Below are positions 18,694 through 26,082 of a stretch of 64,000 nucleotides of DNA, one piece after another. The stretch's first letter is position 1. Every line of letters begins with the position of its first letter. The notes below the pieces were generated by a model. That model ran no database searches and was not told the origin of the DNA. It saw only the letters and a list, made by a program, of their open reading frames with translations. The DNA is taken from the NCBI GenBank assembly GCA_023151315.1, contig JAKLJE010000008.1, positions 97,046 through 161,045 on the forward strand, given 5' to 3'. The position numbers were made by a program, and so were the translations under genes. Source of the DNA: Bacteroidia bacterium (GTDB taxonomy: Bacteria > Bacteroidota > Bacteroidia > Palsa-965).

Positions 18694-19413
18694 TTAAAAT
18701 GTCTGTGATTCATCATCTCCGAAACCCTGACGTTCACCTTCAGCAGGTGAGGCGTCATCCGACTTCGTGTCTTTGGCAGAAGAAGTGTCAATTGTATTGA
18801 TCCAGGTTTCCTTGATCGAATCTTTAGGAATAAGAATCGGTGTTACTTTTCCGTTTACTATATCGTAGTAAACTTCGGGGCGCTTAATGTCCGGATGGTC
18901 TTTCAGCAATGCAGGATCTTCATGTGTTTTGTACACGAAGCCTTTCACAGGATCAATCTGATCGGGAAAGAAGAACGGACTCTTTTGTGTTTTACGATCT
19001 CCTTTGATCAAGGATTGATTCTCCGCTGAAGATTGATTCGAAGCAACCGTGTTTTCAGCGGCAACATTTGCATCTGTTAATGCAACTGTTGATTCAGAAT
19101 GTTGTTCCGGCTGAATGTTTGTGACCTGCGTTGCAGGTGCAGCAGTTGTGTTCTGTTTCTCCGCAGCAGGTGCTGTTGAATTACTGTTGCCCGAAGCGAT
19201 CACCACACCAATTGCGGTAAGGCCGGCAATGCCCAACACAATTCCAATGGTGTTCAATGAGAACTTCCAGCGGAAAGGGTTTGATTTAGGGAGCTTGTCT
19301 AACTCGCGGCTCATAGCGTCCCAGTCAGCTCCATCGTATGGAGCCTCGTAGTCGCTTAACCGGTCGTGCAGTCCCTGGAAAAGCTTGTCATCGTGTAGCT
19401 GTCCGTTTTTCAT
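18694..19413 (-). CDS. Single-pass membrane protein, putative anti-sigma factor with PorP-like motif
   Basis: 239 residues. The cytoplasmic N-terminal part (1-52) has LSDYEAPYDGADWDAMSREL, the short acidic D-x-P-x-x-x-x-WDxM pattern often found in Bacteroidota proteins encoded right after ECF sigma genes. One membrane helix follows (about 54-73), then a Ser/Thr/Ala-rich linker and a C-terminal segment predicted to be periplasmic. That segment holds DQIDPVKGFVYKT (151-163), nearly identical to DQIDPQDGFVYNT in the neighbouring PorP protein. Its start overlaps the end of the sigma gene by 26 nt, implying translational coupling. The anti-sigma role is inferred from position and topology. There is no zinc-binding ZAS motif and no FecR similarity. 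Confidence 0.6.
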   Translation of the reverse strand: MKNGQLHDDKLFQGLHDRLSDYEAPYDGADWDAMSRELDKLPKSNPFRWKFSLNTIGIVLGIAGLTAIGVVIASGNSNSTAPAAEKQNTTAAPATQVTNIQPEQHSESTVALTDANVAAENTVASNQSSAENQSLIKGDRKTQKSPFFFPDQIDPVKGFVYKTHEDPALLKDHPDIKRPEVYYDIVNGKVTPILIPKDSIKETWINTIDTSSAKDTKSDDASPAEGERQGFGDDESQTF

Positions 19414-19969
19414 CTGCAGTCTTGATTTTGTTGTAAAGGTTCTTCTTCAGTTGAAAGCGGGCCTTTGCAAGATTTGATTTCGATGTTCCTTCGCTGATGC
19501 CCAGTTGTTCGGAAATTTCTTTGTGAGAGAAATTTTCGATTACGTAAAGGTTGAATACAGTTCTGTAAGCAGGACTTAACTGCTGTACTACTTCCAGAAT
19601 CTGTGCTTCACTGAGCTGAGCGAGCAGATTATCTTCTTCAACTTCTTCCGGTTGATCCGGAATATCACCCTCGCGCGCCACAACAGTGGAAACAATCATG
19701 TACTGATGTTTGTTTCTACGGAGATGATCAACTGCAGTATTCACCACGATTCTTCTCACCCAACCTTCAAAGGATCCTTTGCCGGCGAAATGTTTGATTG
19801 TTGTAAAGACTTTAATCAATCCCTCCTGTAACATGTCCTTCGCCTCATCACGGTCTTTGGCATAGCGCATACATACGCCCATCATTTTGCCATAGAACCG
19901 CTTGTACAGTGCTTCCTGACAGGCTCTGTCCTGTCGTACGCATCCGGCTATGAGTTCATGTTCTGTCAT
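19388..19969 (-). CDS. ECF-type RNA polymerase sigma factor
   Basis: 193 residues, two-domain sigma-70. Region 2 (about 25-90) shows YAKDRDEAKDMLQEGLIKVF and GSFEGWVRRIVVNTAVDHLRR. Region 4 (about 130-185) shows LSPAYRTVFNLYVIENFSHKEISEQLGISEGTSKSNL, a canonical helix-turn-helix for the -35 element. No region 1 or 3, so it is an ECF factor. It overlaps the putative anti-sigma by 26 nt. GCAACCTTTT at 20012-20021 upstream suggests autoregulation. The P. gingivalis factor SigP controls T9SS genes; this protein may play a similar part, but orthology is not shown here. Confidence 0.93.
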   Translation of the reverse strand: MTEHELIAGCVRQDRACQEALYKRFYGKMMGVCMRYAKDRDEAKDMLQEGLIKVFTTIKHFAGKGSFEGWVRRIVVNTAVDHLRRNKHQYMIVSTVVAREGDIPDQPEEVEEDNLLAQLSEAQILEVVQQLSPAYRTVFNLYVIENFSHKEISEQLGISEGTSKSNLAKARFQLKKNLYNKIKTADEKRTATR

Positions 19970-20011
19970 GTACGGGTAAGGTTCCGCTTCCTTGTACGTT
20001 AAATAGACGGT

Positions 20012-20021
20012 AAAAGGTTGC
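20012..20021 (-). promoter_or_regulatory. GCAACCTTTT element upstream of the ECF sigma gene
   Basis: Identical ten-base element to the one before porP, 42 nt before the sigma ATG. Candidate autoregulatory ECF promoter -35 region. The -10 partner is less clear (CGTC follows after 6 nt, CGTA after 17 nt). The rest of the 296-nt gap (19970-20265) holds purine-rich sequence and one TTGGAGGGT repeat but no gene that I can support. Confidence 0.5.
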
Positions 20022-20130
20022 TTTAGTTGCCTTAGGAAGGGAGGAGAGAAGAGAGATTAGGGAGGAGAATGAAGAGAATGTATTGAAATTGACGGAAATC
20101 AGGGGTTTTGGGGCATTGGAAGGGTTAGAT

Positions 20131-20150
20131 CTCTTGGAGGGTGGAGACCT
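20131..20150. repeat. Short interspersed repeat (CTTGGAGGGTGGAGACC type)
   Basis: CTCTTGGAGGGTGGAGACCT resembles the CCCTTGGAGGGT copies at 24439-24465. Short elements of this kind are common between genes in Bacteroidota. No coding content. Confidence 0.4.
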
Positions 20151-20265
20151 TAAGGATTAAATACAATCTCTTCGGTCCCTGAAATCTGACTCTTCAACAT
20201 AACGAAACAAGAGAACTTGTAAGTCCACCTCACGAATTATAATGTTACATCACGTTTAAACAATG

Positions 20266-23200
20266 TCATTGAACCAGAATTATTATCCTTCCTCGCATAT
20301 TCTCGTTTGCAATTTGAATAGAATACATACCATGTGCCAACGAAGAGACATCTAAATACTCTTGTGCTGAATTCGTATTAATGGTTTTCGTTAAGACTAC
20401 TTGGCCGCTACAATCATGCATTATTAGAACTGCATCATCCGACAAGGGTTTGTCGAATTTGATGTGGAGTTCATCATTCGTAGGGATTGGGTATGCTGAA
20501 AAAATAAGTGTGCTCGCTTCCTCTACACTCTGCACAACACATGAGTCTCCGATATAGTATTCTGCGATTGTTGAGGAACAACCGGTTGCTGTGTCCAAAT
20601 AGAAATAAACTACGGAATCTAACCCTGTTGTCAGCAAAGAAGCTATCAGCACCCCTGTTTGCACTCCGTTTCCGCTAAAAATCCCCCCAGCGGGGGTCGC
20701 GGTCAGTAAGATGTTTGTTCCGGACAGACAAACAGTATCCGGTATTGATGACATCACTAGCACAGGGTGCGTATTTACAGTAACCAGAGCTGAATCTGAT
20801 CCAGCACATCCCCATGGGTCCGTGTATGATACATTATAGAGTTGGGAAGACGCTGGCCACACATTTGTTGAAGCTGTAGAATCGCTGCTTAAAAACAAAT
20901 TAGGCGTCCAATTGGCCGATAAATTTCCAGGGATAGAAAGTGTTATTGTATCACCAATACACATCCTCGGCGCTAAAGGACTTATACTAACAGTTGGGGT
21001 TGAGCGAACTATTACTTGTTGATTTGCTCCAGAAGAACATCCATACGAATTTGTAGCTGTAACAGAATACTGTGTTGTCAATCCAGGGGTAGCTATCGGG
21101 TTGTAAATAGCAGGATTATTCAATGATCCGGAAGGAGTCCATTGGTATGAAGAGAACCCTGATGAAGCTGTCAGCTGCACAGAATTGCCTGAACATATTA
21201 CAGTGTCCGCAGGTAACTTCACCGCGGGTCCAATACAATACTTAACAACAGCACCTAAGTGACTGACGCTCGTGTTCATTGGTGCGTAATCGGAGTATCC
21301 ACTCACAATAAAACCATTGGACATAGCTTCAACGTTTAAGGCTCCATTGTCGAGAGCAACTCCGAAATAGGCAGTGTCCAATACCAACCCCGTGGAGTCA
21401 AAAAACACAGTTAAAAATTCGTTGGGGTAGTTACTGCCTCCACACACCGCAACAATTCCTGTTGTGCTGTCCACCGCAATAGATCTTCCGCTTGAACCTT
21501 CAGGAAACAACAATGTATCCCAAATTGTTGTGCCGGCGCCGTCAAGCACCAGAGTATAAAGCGTTATGCTGGTTGATGCATTGGACGTACACTCTCCTCC
21601 GGTAAGATAAAATCTGTCTCTCACGATGCACATGTCGTACGGGTCGTCCGGGTAACTCGATGTTAATGAACCTCGATAAATATTATACCATTGAAGTGTC
21701 CCGTGTTGCGTTACCCTCATAGCAAGAATGTCGTACCCGGTTGGAGAGGCCGCTGAACGCCCGGCTATACCAATACTATGATCAGAAAACAGATCAATGA
21801 AGGAAGGTTCATCTGTGTGTGTCGTAATGGCGGACTGAGCCCAGTTAAAATGCCACACAAGATTACCCGCAGTATCAACCTTATTCAAAGCTACATCCCG
21901 CCCAGTGGTGGAATTATACTCTGTGTATGCGAAAAATACAATTGAATCTCCATCCAACTTAATATCCTTCACTTCTTCCCAACTAACTGTACTGGTTCCT
22001 TGATAGGCGCGTGACCAGATCAAACCTCCTCCTGTACTGTATTTCACCAGTTCAACTATGACTCCGATCTTTACCCCTAAATAAACATTTCCCACATCAT
22101 CAACAGCAACTTGTTCTCCTCTGTCTGAAGATGCAGCAGCTCCTCCGTAATTTCTTTTCCAAAGAAAGTTCCCGTTAGAATCGAACTTCATAAGAAAAGC
22201 ATCCCACCCGCTTACCGGCAAATTCTCATTACCGCAGAGGTACACATTCCCTGCTGAATCCAAATCCATATCCAAAACCATTACCGATGTTGTATCGAAA
22301 TAAGTTGACTTCCAAAATAGATTCCCGTCACTGTCCCGCTTTGCCAAATAGAAACCCTCCTGTTGCTCAAATCCGATTGTTGTGTAAATATTTTCGTTCC
22401 GATCCAACACCAACAGAGAGTTGGTAAACATCCGGGCGGAGCTATAAGAATATGTCAAGCTATCGGTAATATTACCGGCAACATCGTAAGATGCTACAGA
22501 AGCGACTTGCTCCGACGAAACGGGAAAGTACGCGCCACATGACACAACTTTACCATTGTCATAAAAAATGTCATTGAAATAATCATTGTCTCCTGGTTGA
22601 GTGGCAATACCTCTCAAGCGAATCCAATTCACCGAACCTGAAGTGGACAACGAAACAATACACTGATCTGTTCCGCTACCGGAATCATCCTTCGTGGCTC
22701 CGAGATAAAAATTATTCGCATTATCAACGCAAATTCCTGTCAAGTACCACCAAGAGGCAGTAAAGGTTGGAGCAATATTATATCTCCATTGATGGACTCC
22801 CTGACGGGAAACTTTTGCTGCACAAATACTACCGTCGGTAAACACAATCCCTACGTCCCCGTTGCCGTCGGTCACCATTTCAATCATATGTTGACACGCA
22901 ACTGTATCTCGTGTCCAATTTACCGCCCCTGAGCTGGTATACTGTCTAACGATCATTCGCGAACCGTCTGCGCTCGTTCCACCCACGTATATTAAAGAAT
23001 CGTATACGGCAAGCGCGTTGAATGTTTCATCCATATTCGTAGATGAAGTATATGTGTTATTCCATAATAGCGTTCCACTAAGATCAAAGCAATAAACAAT
23101 TGCGTTATTTCCGGGGGTAGCTCCAATCATCGTATGCCCGCAAGCAACAATCCGATTATTGCATACGGCGATGTCATCGAAACGGTCGGTTACATTGGAC

Positions 23201-23772
23201 CAATAAGAGTTTGGCACTCCAGTATGTGAAATAAGATTCCCGGTAGCACTCCACACCTGCACAATTGCCTTTTCCCGGTAGTTTACAACCTCTGCGTAAC
23301 CGCCAATCGCAACATTACCATTCGGTAACCCCGTTATACACAACCCCTTTTCATCTTGATCTGCCGTATCATTCCACGTGCGTTCCCACAATATACTTCC
23401 GCTGGTATCAACACAAGCTACGAACAAGTCATCATCCAATTCCAATCCCTTTGCATGAACGCTGCCTGTCAGGTAAATACAGTTATTGTGCAAGATCATT
23501 TCTTCTCCTTGATCATCATCAAGGGTATTCGATTGAAAATTAGCCCGCCATACAAGAGAATTATTCTGATTGTAATGCAAAACTTCTATATCGCCATTAA
23601 CCTTCGCCAGAATGTAACAACCGTCATTAGAATCCGAAATAATTTTTCTGAAAAACGCAGCGTTTGTGCTATGATTTATACTGTCAAACCGGTGCCAGAT
23701 TTCATCCATTGCGCCTTGTGCACATGACAAGATTGAAATCAGGCTGCAAAGTGCGAACAGAATTTTCTTCAT
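20266..23772 (-). CDS. Large T9SS-sorted secreted protein with propeller repeats and Ig-like domains
   Basis: 1168 residues from the ATG at 23772 (signal peptide MKKILFALCSLISILSCAQG). A GTG/ATG further upstream would place extra residues before the signal and is rejected. Residues about 25-850 are repeats of the type DSxGNxLWxRxY / VDxxGNVYLxG (for example MDLDSAGNVYLCGNENLP, LDGAGTTIWDTLLF), as in SBBP-like beta-propellers. About 870-1080 are Ig/PKD-like modules rich in Cys pairs (DTVICSGNSVQL, YNVSYTDPWGC). The end (from FSAYPIPTNDELHIKF to HGMYSIQIANENMRGRIIILVQ) is a T9SS type A sorting domain. The gene looks more A+T-rich than its neighbours, with more rare-looking codons, which may mean later acquisition. 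Surface protein of unknown ligand. Confidence 0.85.
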   Translation of the reverse strand: MKKILFALCSLISILSCAQGAMDEIWHRFDSINHSTNAAFFRKIISDSNDGCYILAKVNGDIEVLHYNQNNSLVWRANFQSNTLDDDQGEEMILHNNCIYLTGSVHAKGLELDDDLFVACVDTSGSILWERTWNDTADQDEKGLCITGLPNGNVAIGGYAEVVNYREKAIVQVWSATGNLISHTGVPNSYWSNVTDRFDDIAVCNNRIVACGHTMIGATPGNNAIVYCFDLSGTLLWNNTYTSSTNMDETFNALAVYDSLIYVGGTSADGSRMIVRQYTSSGAVNWTRDTVACQHMIEMVTDGNGDVGIVFTDGSICAAKVSRQGVHQWRYNIAPTFTASWWYLTGICVDNANNFYLGATKDDSGSGTDQCIVSLSTSGSVNWIRLRGIATQPGDNDYFNDIFYDNGKVVSCGAYFPVSSEQVASVASYDVAGNITDSLTYSYSSARMFTNSLLVLDRNENIYTTIGFEQQEGFYLAKRDSDGNLFWKSTYFDTTSVMVLDMDLDSAGNVYLCGNENLPVSGWDAFLMKFDSNGNFLWKRNYGGAAASSDRGEQVAVDDVGNVYLGVKIGVIVELVKYSTGGGLIWSRAYQGTSTVSWEEVKDIKLDGDSIVFFAYTEYNSTTGRDVALNKVDTAGNLVWHFNWAQSAITTHTDEPSFIDLFSDHSIGIAGRSAASPTGYDILAMRVTQHGTLQWYNIYRGSLTSSYPDDPYDMCIVRDRFYLTGGECTSNASTSITLYTLVLDGAGTTIWDTLLFPEGSSGRSIAVDSTTGIVAVCGGSNYPNEFLTVFFDSTGLVLDTAYFGVALDNGALNVEAMSNGFIVSGYSDYAPMNTSVSHLGAVVKYCIGPAVKLPADTVICSGNSVQLTASSGFSSYQWTPSGSLNNPAIYNPIATPGLTTQYSVTATNSYGCSSGANQQVIVRSTPTVSISPLAPRMCIGDTITLSIPGNLSANWTPNLFLSSDSTASTNVWPASSQLYNVSYTDPWGCAGSDSALVTVNTHPVLVMSSIPDTVCLSGTNILLTATPAGGIFSGNGVQTGVLIASLLTTGLDSVVYFYLDTATGCSSTIAEYYIGDSCVVQSVEEASTLIFSAYPIPTNDELHIKFDKPLSDDAVLIMHDCSGQVVLTKTINTNSAQEYLDVSSLAHGMYSIQIANENMRGRIIILVQ

Positions 23773-23897
23773 TGACGATATCACTTTATGTACGCAATTT
23801 ACAAATTTGAAATTCATTTCGTCCGCACGTCAGATGAAGGGGAAGTTCACGCCAAAATTTATTACACTTAATGAGACCCTCTATGTAATTTAGCAGA

Positions 23898-24428
23898 ATG
23901 CGCCTGATTCTCTTCCTGCTGCTGTGTTTCCCGTGTTGGATCTCCGCTCAAACATCTCCTTACAATTTTAAGGCCGACTCAACCGGAGCAACTTCCGTCA
24001 GCGTAAAGACCAACAGTAGTGCCCGCGTTTATTTTGAAATCTATCGGTGGAATAAGTGGGTGAAGATTGATTCTGCTTCGATCAAAGAATCTGCCGACAC
24101 TTGCCTGCAGAAAACGCTTCGCTTGCATTCCGGACAGAATGTAATTCGCATCCGCATTGCTGATTCTGTTACCGGAAAAACAATTTCTTTTTCGGAAAAC
24201 ATACGCGTTAATAACGGCAAAGAAACTGAACGGTGTGTGTTTGCGCGTGTTTGCGGACCTTCTGATTCACTTCACCTCACAACAATAACCATGTGGGAAA
24301 TCTACGATTCACAAGGCTACAAAATCAGAACAGGAACGTCGAAAAGTATTCCGCTTATCGGACTCGCAAAAGGGGGATATTATCTCAATTACGATAATAA
24401 AACCGCGGAGTTTTTTGTAGGGGAATGA
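23898..24428 (+). CDS. Small secreted protein with unusual sorting-like C-terminus
   Basis: 176 residues with a signal peptide (MRLILFLLLCFPCWISAQ). The mature part is a beta-sandwich-like region with RWNKWVKI and HSGQNVIRIRIAD. The C-terminus is WEIYDSQGYKIRTG...LIGLAKGGYYLNYDNKTAEFF. The protein encoded at 48960-49760 has the same motifs in the same order (RWNKWVKI, HSGENQFRVKQID, YEIFDQFGNIVKKG, GLAKGGYFLNYDNKTAEFF), so the two are paralogues. The YEIYDxxG / GxYxLxY layout resembles a type A T9SS sorting domain, but the strongly conserved NYDNKTAEFF ending does not. Secretion by T9SS is inferred. Function unknown. Confidence 0.65.
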   Translation: MRLILFLLLCFPCWISAQTSPYNFKADSTGATSVSVKTNSSARVYFEIYRWNKWVKIDSASIKESADTCLQKTLRLHSGQNVIRIRIADSVTGKTISFSENIRVNNGKETERCVFARVCGPSDSLHLTTITMWEIYDSQGYKIRTGTSKSIPLIGLAKGGYYLNYDNKTAEFFVGE

Positions 24429-24438
24429 AGGGGTGGCA

Positions 24439-24465
24439 CCCTTGGAGGGTCCGGACCCTTGGAGG
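24439..24465. repeat. Tandem CCCTTGGAGGGT-type repeat
   Basis: Two close copies of ACCCTTGGAGGG (24439-24450 and 24455-24466) just after the gene ending at 24428. Each is a short imperfect palindrome (CCCT..AGGG). A related copy is at 20131. Confidence 0.5.
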
Positions 24466-24495
24466 GGGTGGGCACTTGCAATTATTCTGTATCAG

Positions 24496-24527
24496 GAAAT
24501 CCCCAAACTCATAATCGCAATTGCAGC
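24496..24527. repeat. Duplicate of the 3' end of rnc (left copy)
   Basis: 32 bases identical to 25354-25385, which is the last part of the rnc coding sequence (lacking only the final 4 nt with the stop). The copies are in direct orientation and bound an 826-bp segment with the DUF6438 gene, the layout expected of attachment-site duplication after insertion at a gene 3' end. Confidence 0.8.
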
Positions 24528-24630
24528 AGCTGCATTTTCCAGTTGAGGAGAAGGGTTTTCGGGGATTGCCAAGTAAGAAATTCATTGGATTATGTAACTT
24601 TTCAAGGCACTATGATATATTTTAATCGTT

Positions 24631-24644
24631 ATGCTAATTAGCAT
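24631..24644. promoter_or_regulatory. 14-bp perfect palindrome upstream of the DUF6438 gene
   Basis: ATGCTAATTAGCAT reads the same on both strands and lies 54 nt before the start codon at 24699. It could be an operator for a dimeric regulator. No further evidence. Confidence 0.3.
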
Positions 24645-24698
24645 TCAGATGCTTAAGCGCAGATGGCTCTAGTGTCGAATGGAATAATTTCAATTTCT

Positions 24699-25184
24699 AT
24701 GTGGACAAGAAAAACCATTTGTTCGATCATTTTTCTTCTTGCCGTATACATGGCAAAAGCACAAACACACAAATTCGATTTCCAGCGACTTGTATTTCAC
24801 GCCGGATACTGTTACGGGCCTTGTCCGATATTTGACCTTCAAATTGATAGTTCTGGAAACGCACTTCTGCACGCAGAAGTTTATACGTCTAACTGGATTG
24901 TGGACTCGACTCGGACCGGTTATTTCAGCGGGATTTTGATCGACTCGGTTTTGCAGAACCTTATATTGATACTTGAGAGAACAGGCGTTGACACCGTGCA
25001 ATACGTACCGGAATCGTGCTGTGATGGTTCTCTTATCACAATAATTTCATACCACAACAATCAACGTGACTTTTTTGAAACGATGTGGCCTCCTGAATGC
25101 ATGGGTAAATTAATTGCAGCACTTTATGACATCTGCCAAAATACTGAATGGAAAAGGACTGCTGAGTTCAAGGTGGAAAAGTGA
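24699..25184 (+). CDS. Secreted DUF6438-type protein
   Basis: 161 residues from the ATG at 24699, which begins a signal peptide (MWTRKTICSIIFLLAVYMAKAQ). An ATG 12 codons upstream is less likely. The mature part has GYCYGPCPIFDLQIDSSGNALLHAEVY, the Cys-containing opening of DUF6438, and a later pair of cysteines in PESCCDGS and PPECMGK, which may form disulfides. Function is unknown for the family. The gene is the only one in a segment bounded by 32-bp direct repeats derived from the 3' end of rnc, so it may have arrived by insertion. The 165 nt after it (to the rnc stop) hold no supported gene. Confidence 0.65.
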   Translation: MWTRKTICSIIFLLAVYMAKAQTHKFDFQRLVFHAGYCYGPCPIFDLQIDSSGNALLHAEVYTSNWIVDSTRTGYFSGILIDSVLQNLILILERTGVDTVQYVPESCCDGSLITIISYHNNQRDFFETMWPPECMGKLIAALYDICQNTEWKRTAEFKVEK

Positions 25185-25349
25185 AGCCAGCCTTTGCGCA
25201 ACTTCTACACTATACAATATCGTTTCGCAGAAGGCGAGACCGTTCTCTCCCGATCTTGTGCTTTACATATAATCTGACTCTTCTGCTTTCAAAGTTCTGG
25301 TTCGTGAGCTGATCCCCTTTGAAAATAACCGTGCTGTGCTCCAATGTGG

Positions 25350-26078
25350 CTAAGAAATCCCCAAACTCATAATCGCAATTGCAGCTGACTCCTGCTCGGC
25401 CTTCTTCTTCGAAAAACTTTCACTGCGGCCCAATGCTTCTCCGTCAATCGTGGCTTCCACAACAAACAGTTTCTGGTTGGCGATGATCTTCTCCTCCACC
25501 AATTTGAATCGCAGGTCCTTCTTGTTCTTCTGCGCCCATTCGATCAGCTTGCTCTTGTAATCCGAATCTACCGATTCAATTTCATCAATGTCGAGATGAT
25601 AGCGAATGATGGAATCAAGAATAAAAGCTGATGTGAACGGATATCCTTTGTCGAGATAAATTGCACCGATCAATGCTTCGAATACATCTCCGCTTACGGA
25701 AGAACTTCTGCCCTTGACTCCGTTTTCCGCTTCAATCATTTTGTCGAGACCGAATTTACCGGCAAGTTTTCCAAGTTGCTGCCGACTCACAATGCGCGAA
25801 CGCATCTTGGTGAGAAATCCTTCGTCCTTGAATGGAAATTTCTTGAAGAGAAAATCTGCAATCACTGCACTGAGAATTGCATCACCGAGAAACTCGAGTC
25901 GCTCGTAACTTTCTTTTATCACGCCTCGGTCTTTTGCCTGATTGGCTGCAGAACTATGAGTGAATGCTTTTCGGTAAAGGGCAAGATTTCCGGGAGTGAA
26001 TCCCAGAATATTTTTCAGCGAACGACGAAAGGATTTGTCCTCCGGTGAAAGAAAGAGCGCTGTAACGGCGCGAATCAA
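25350..26078 (-). CDS. rnc: Ribonuclease III
   Basis: Cleaves double-stranded RNA in rRNA and mRNA processing. 242 residues. The catalytic domain (about 20-165) has the signature ERLEFLGDAILS and the second metal-binding segment DVFEALIGAIYLD. A double-stranded-RNA-binding domain follows (about 170-240, with KSKLIEWAQKNKK and KKKAEQESAAIAIM). It starts 4 nt after the fabF stop, so it is the third gene of acpP-fabF-rnc, a common Bacteroidota order. The final codons are duplicated 0.86 kb downstream (24496-24527), which suggests use of this 3' end as an insertion site. Confidence 0.96.
   Translation of the reverse strand: MIRAVTALFLSPEDKSFRRSLKNILGFTPGNLALYRKAFTHSSAANQAKDRGVIKESYERLEFLGDAILSAVIADFLFKKFPFKDEGFLTKMRSRIVSRQQLGKLAGKFGLDKMIEAENGVKGRSSSVSGDVFEALIGAIYLDKGYPFTSAFILDSIIRYHLDIDEIESVDSDYKSKLIEWAQKNKKDLRFKLVEEKIIANQKLFVVEATIDGEALGRSESFSKKKAEQESAAIAIMSLGIS
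25354..25385. repeat. 3' end of rnc, right copy of the 32-bp direct repeat
   Basis: Native copy within rnc, identical over 32 bases to 24496-24527. Similarity stops abruptly on both sides. Confidence 0.8.
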
Positions 26079-26082
26079 ATTC

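Noticed and set aside
25185..25349. Minus-strand frame after rnc reading EFGDFLATLEHSTVIFKG and on
   Set aside because: Open for about 50 codons but starts inside rnc in another frame, with no start codon, promoter or recognisable family; probably chance.
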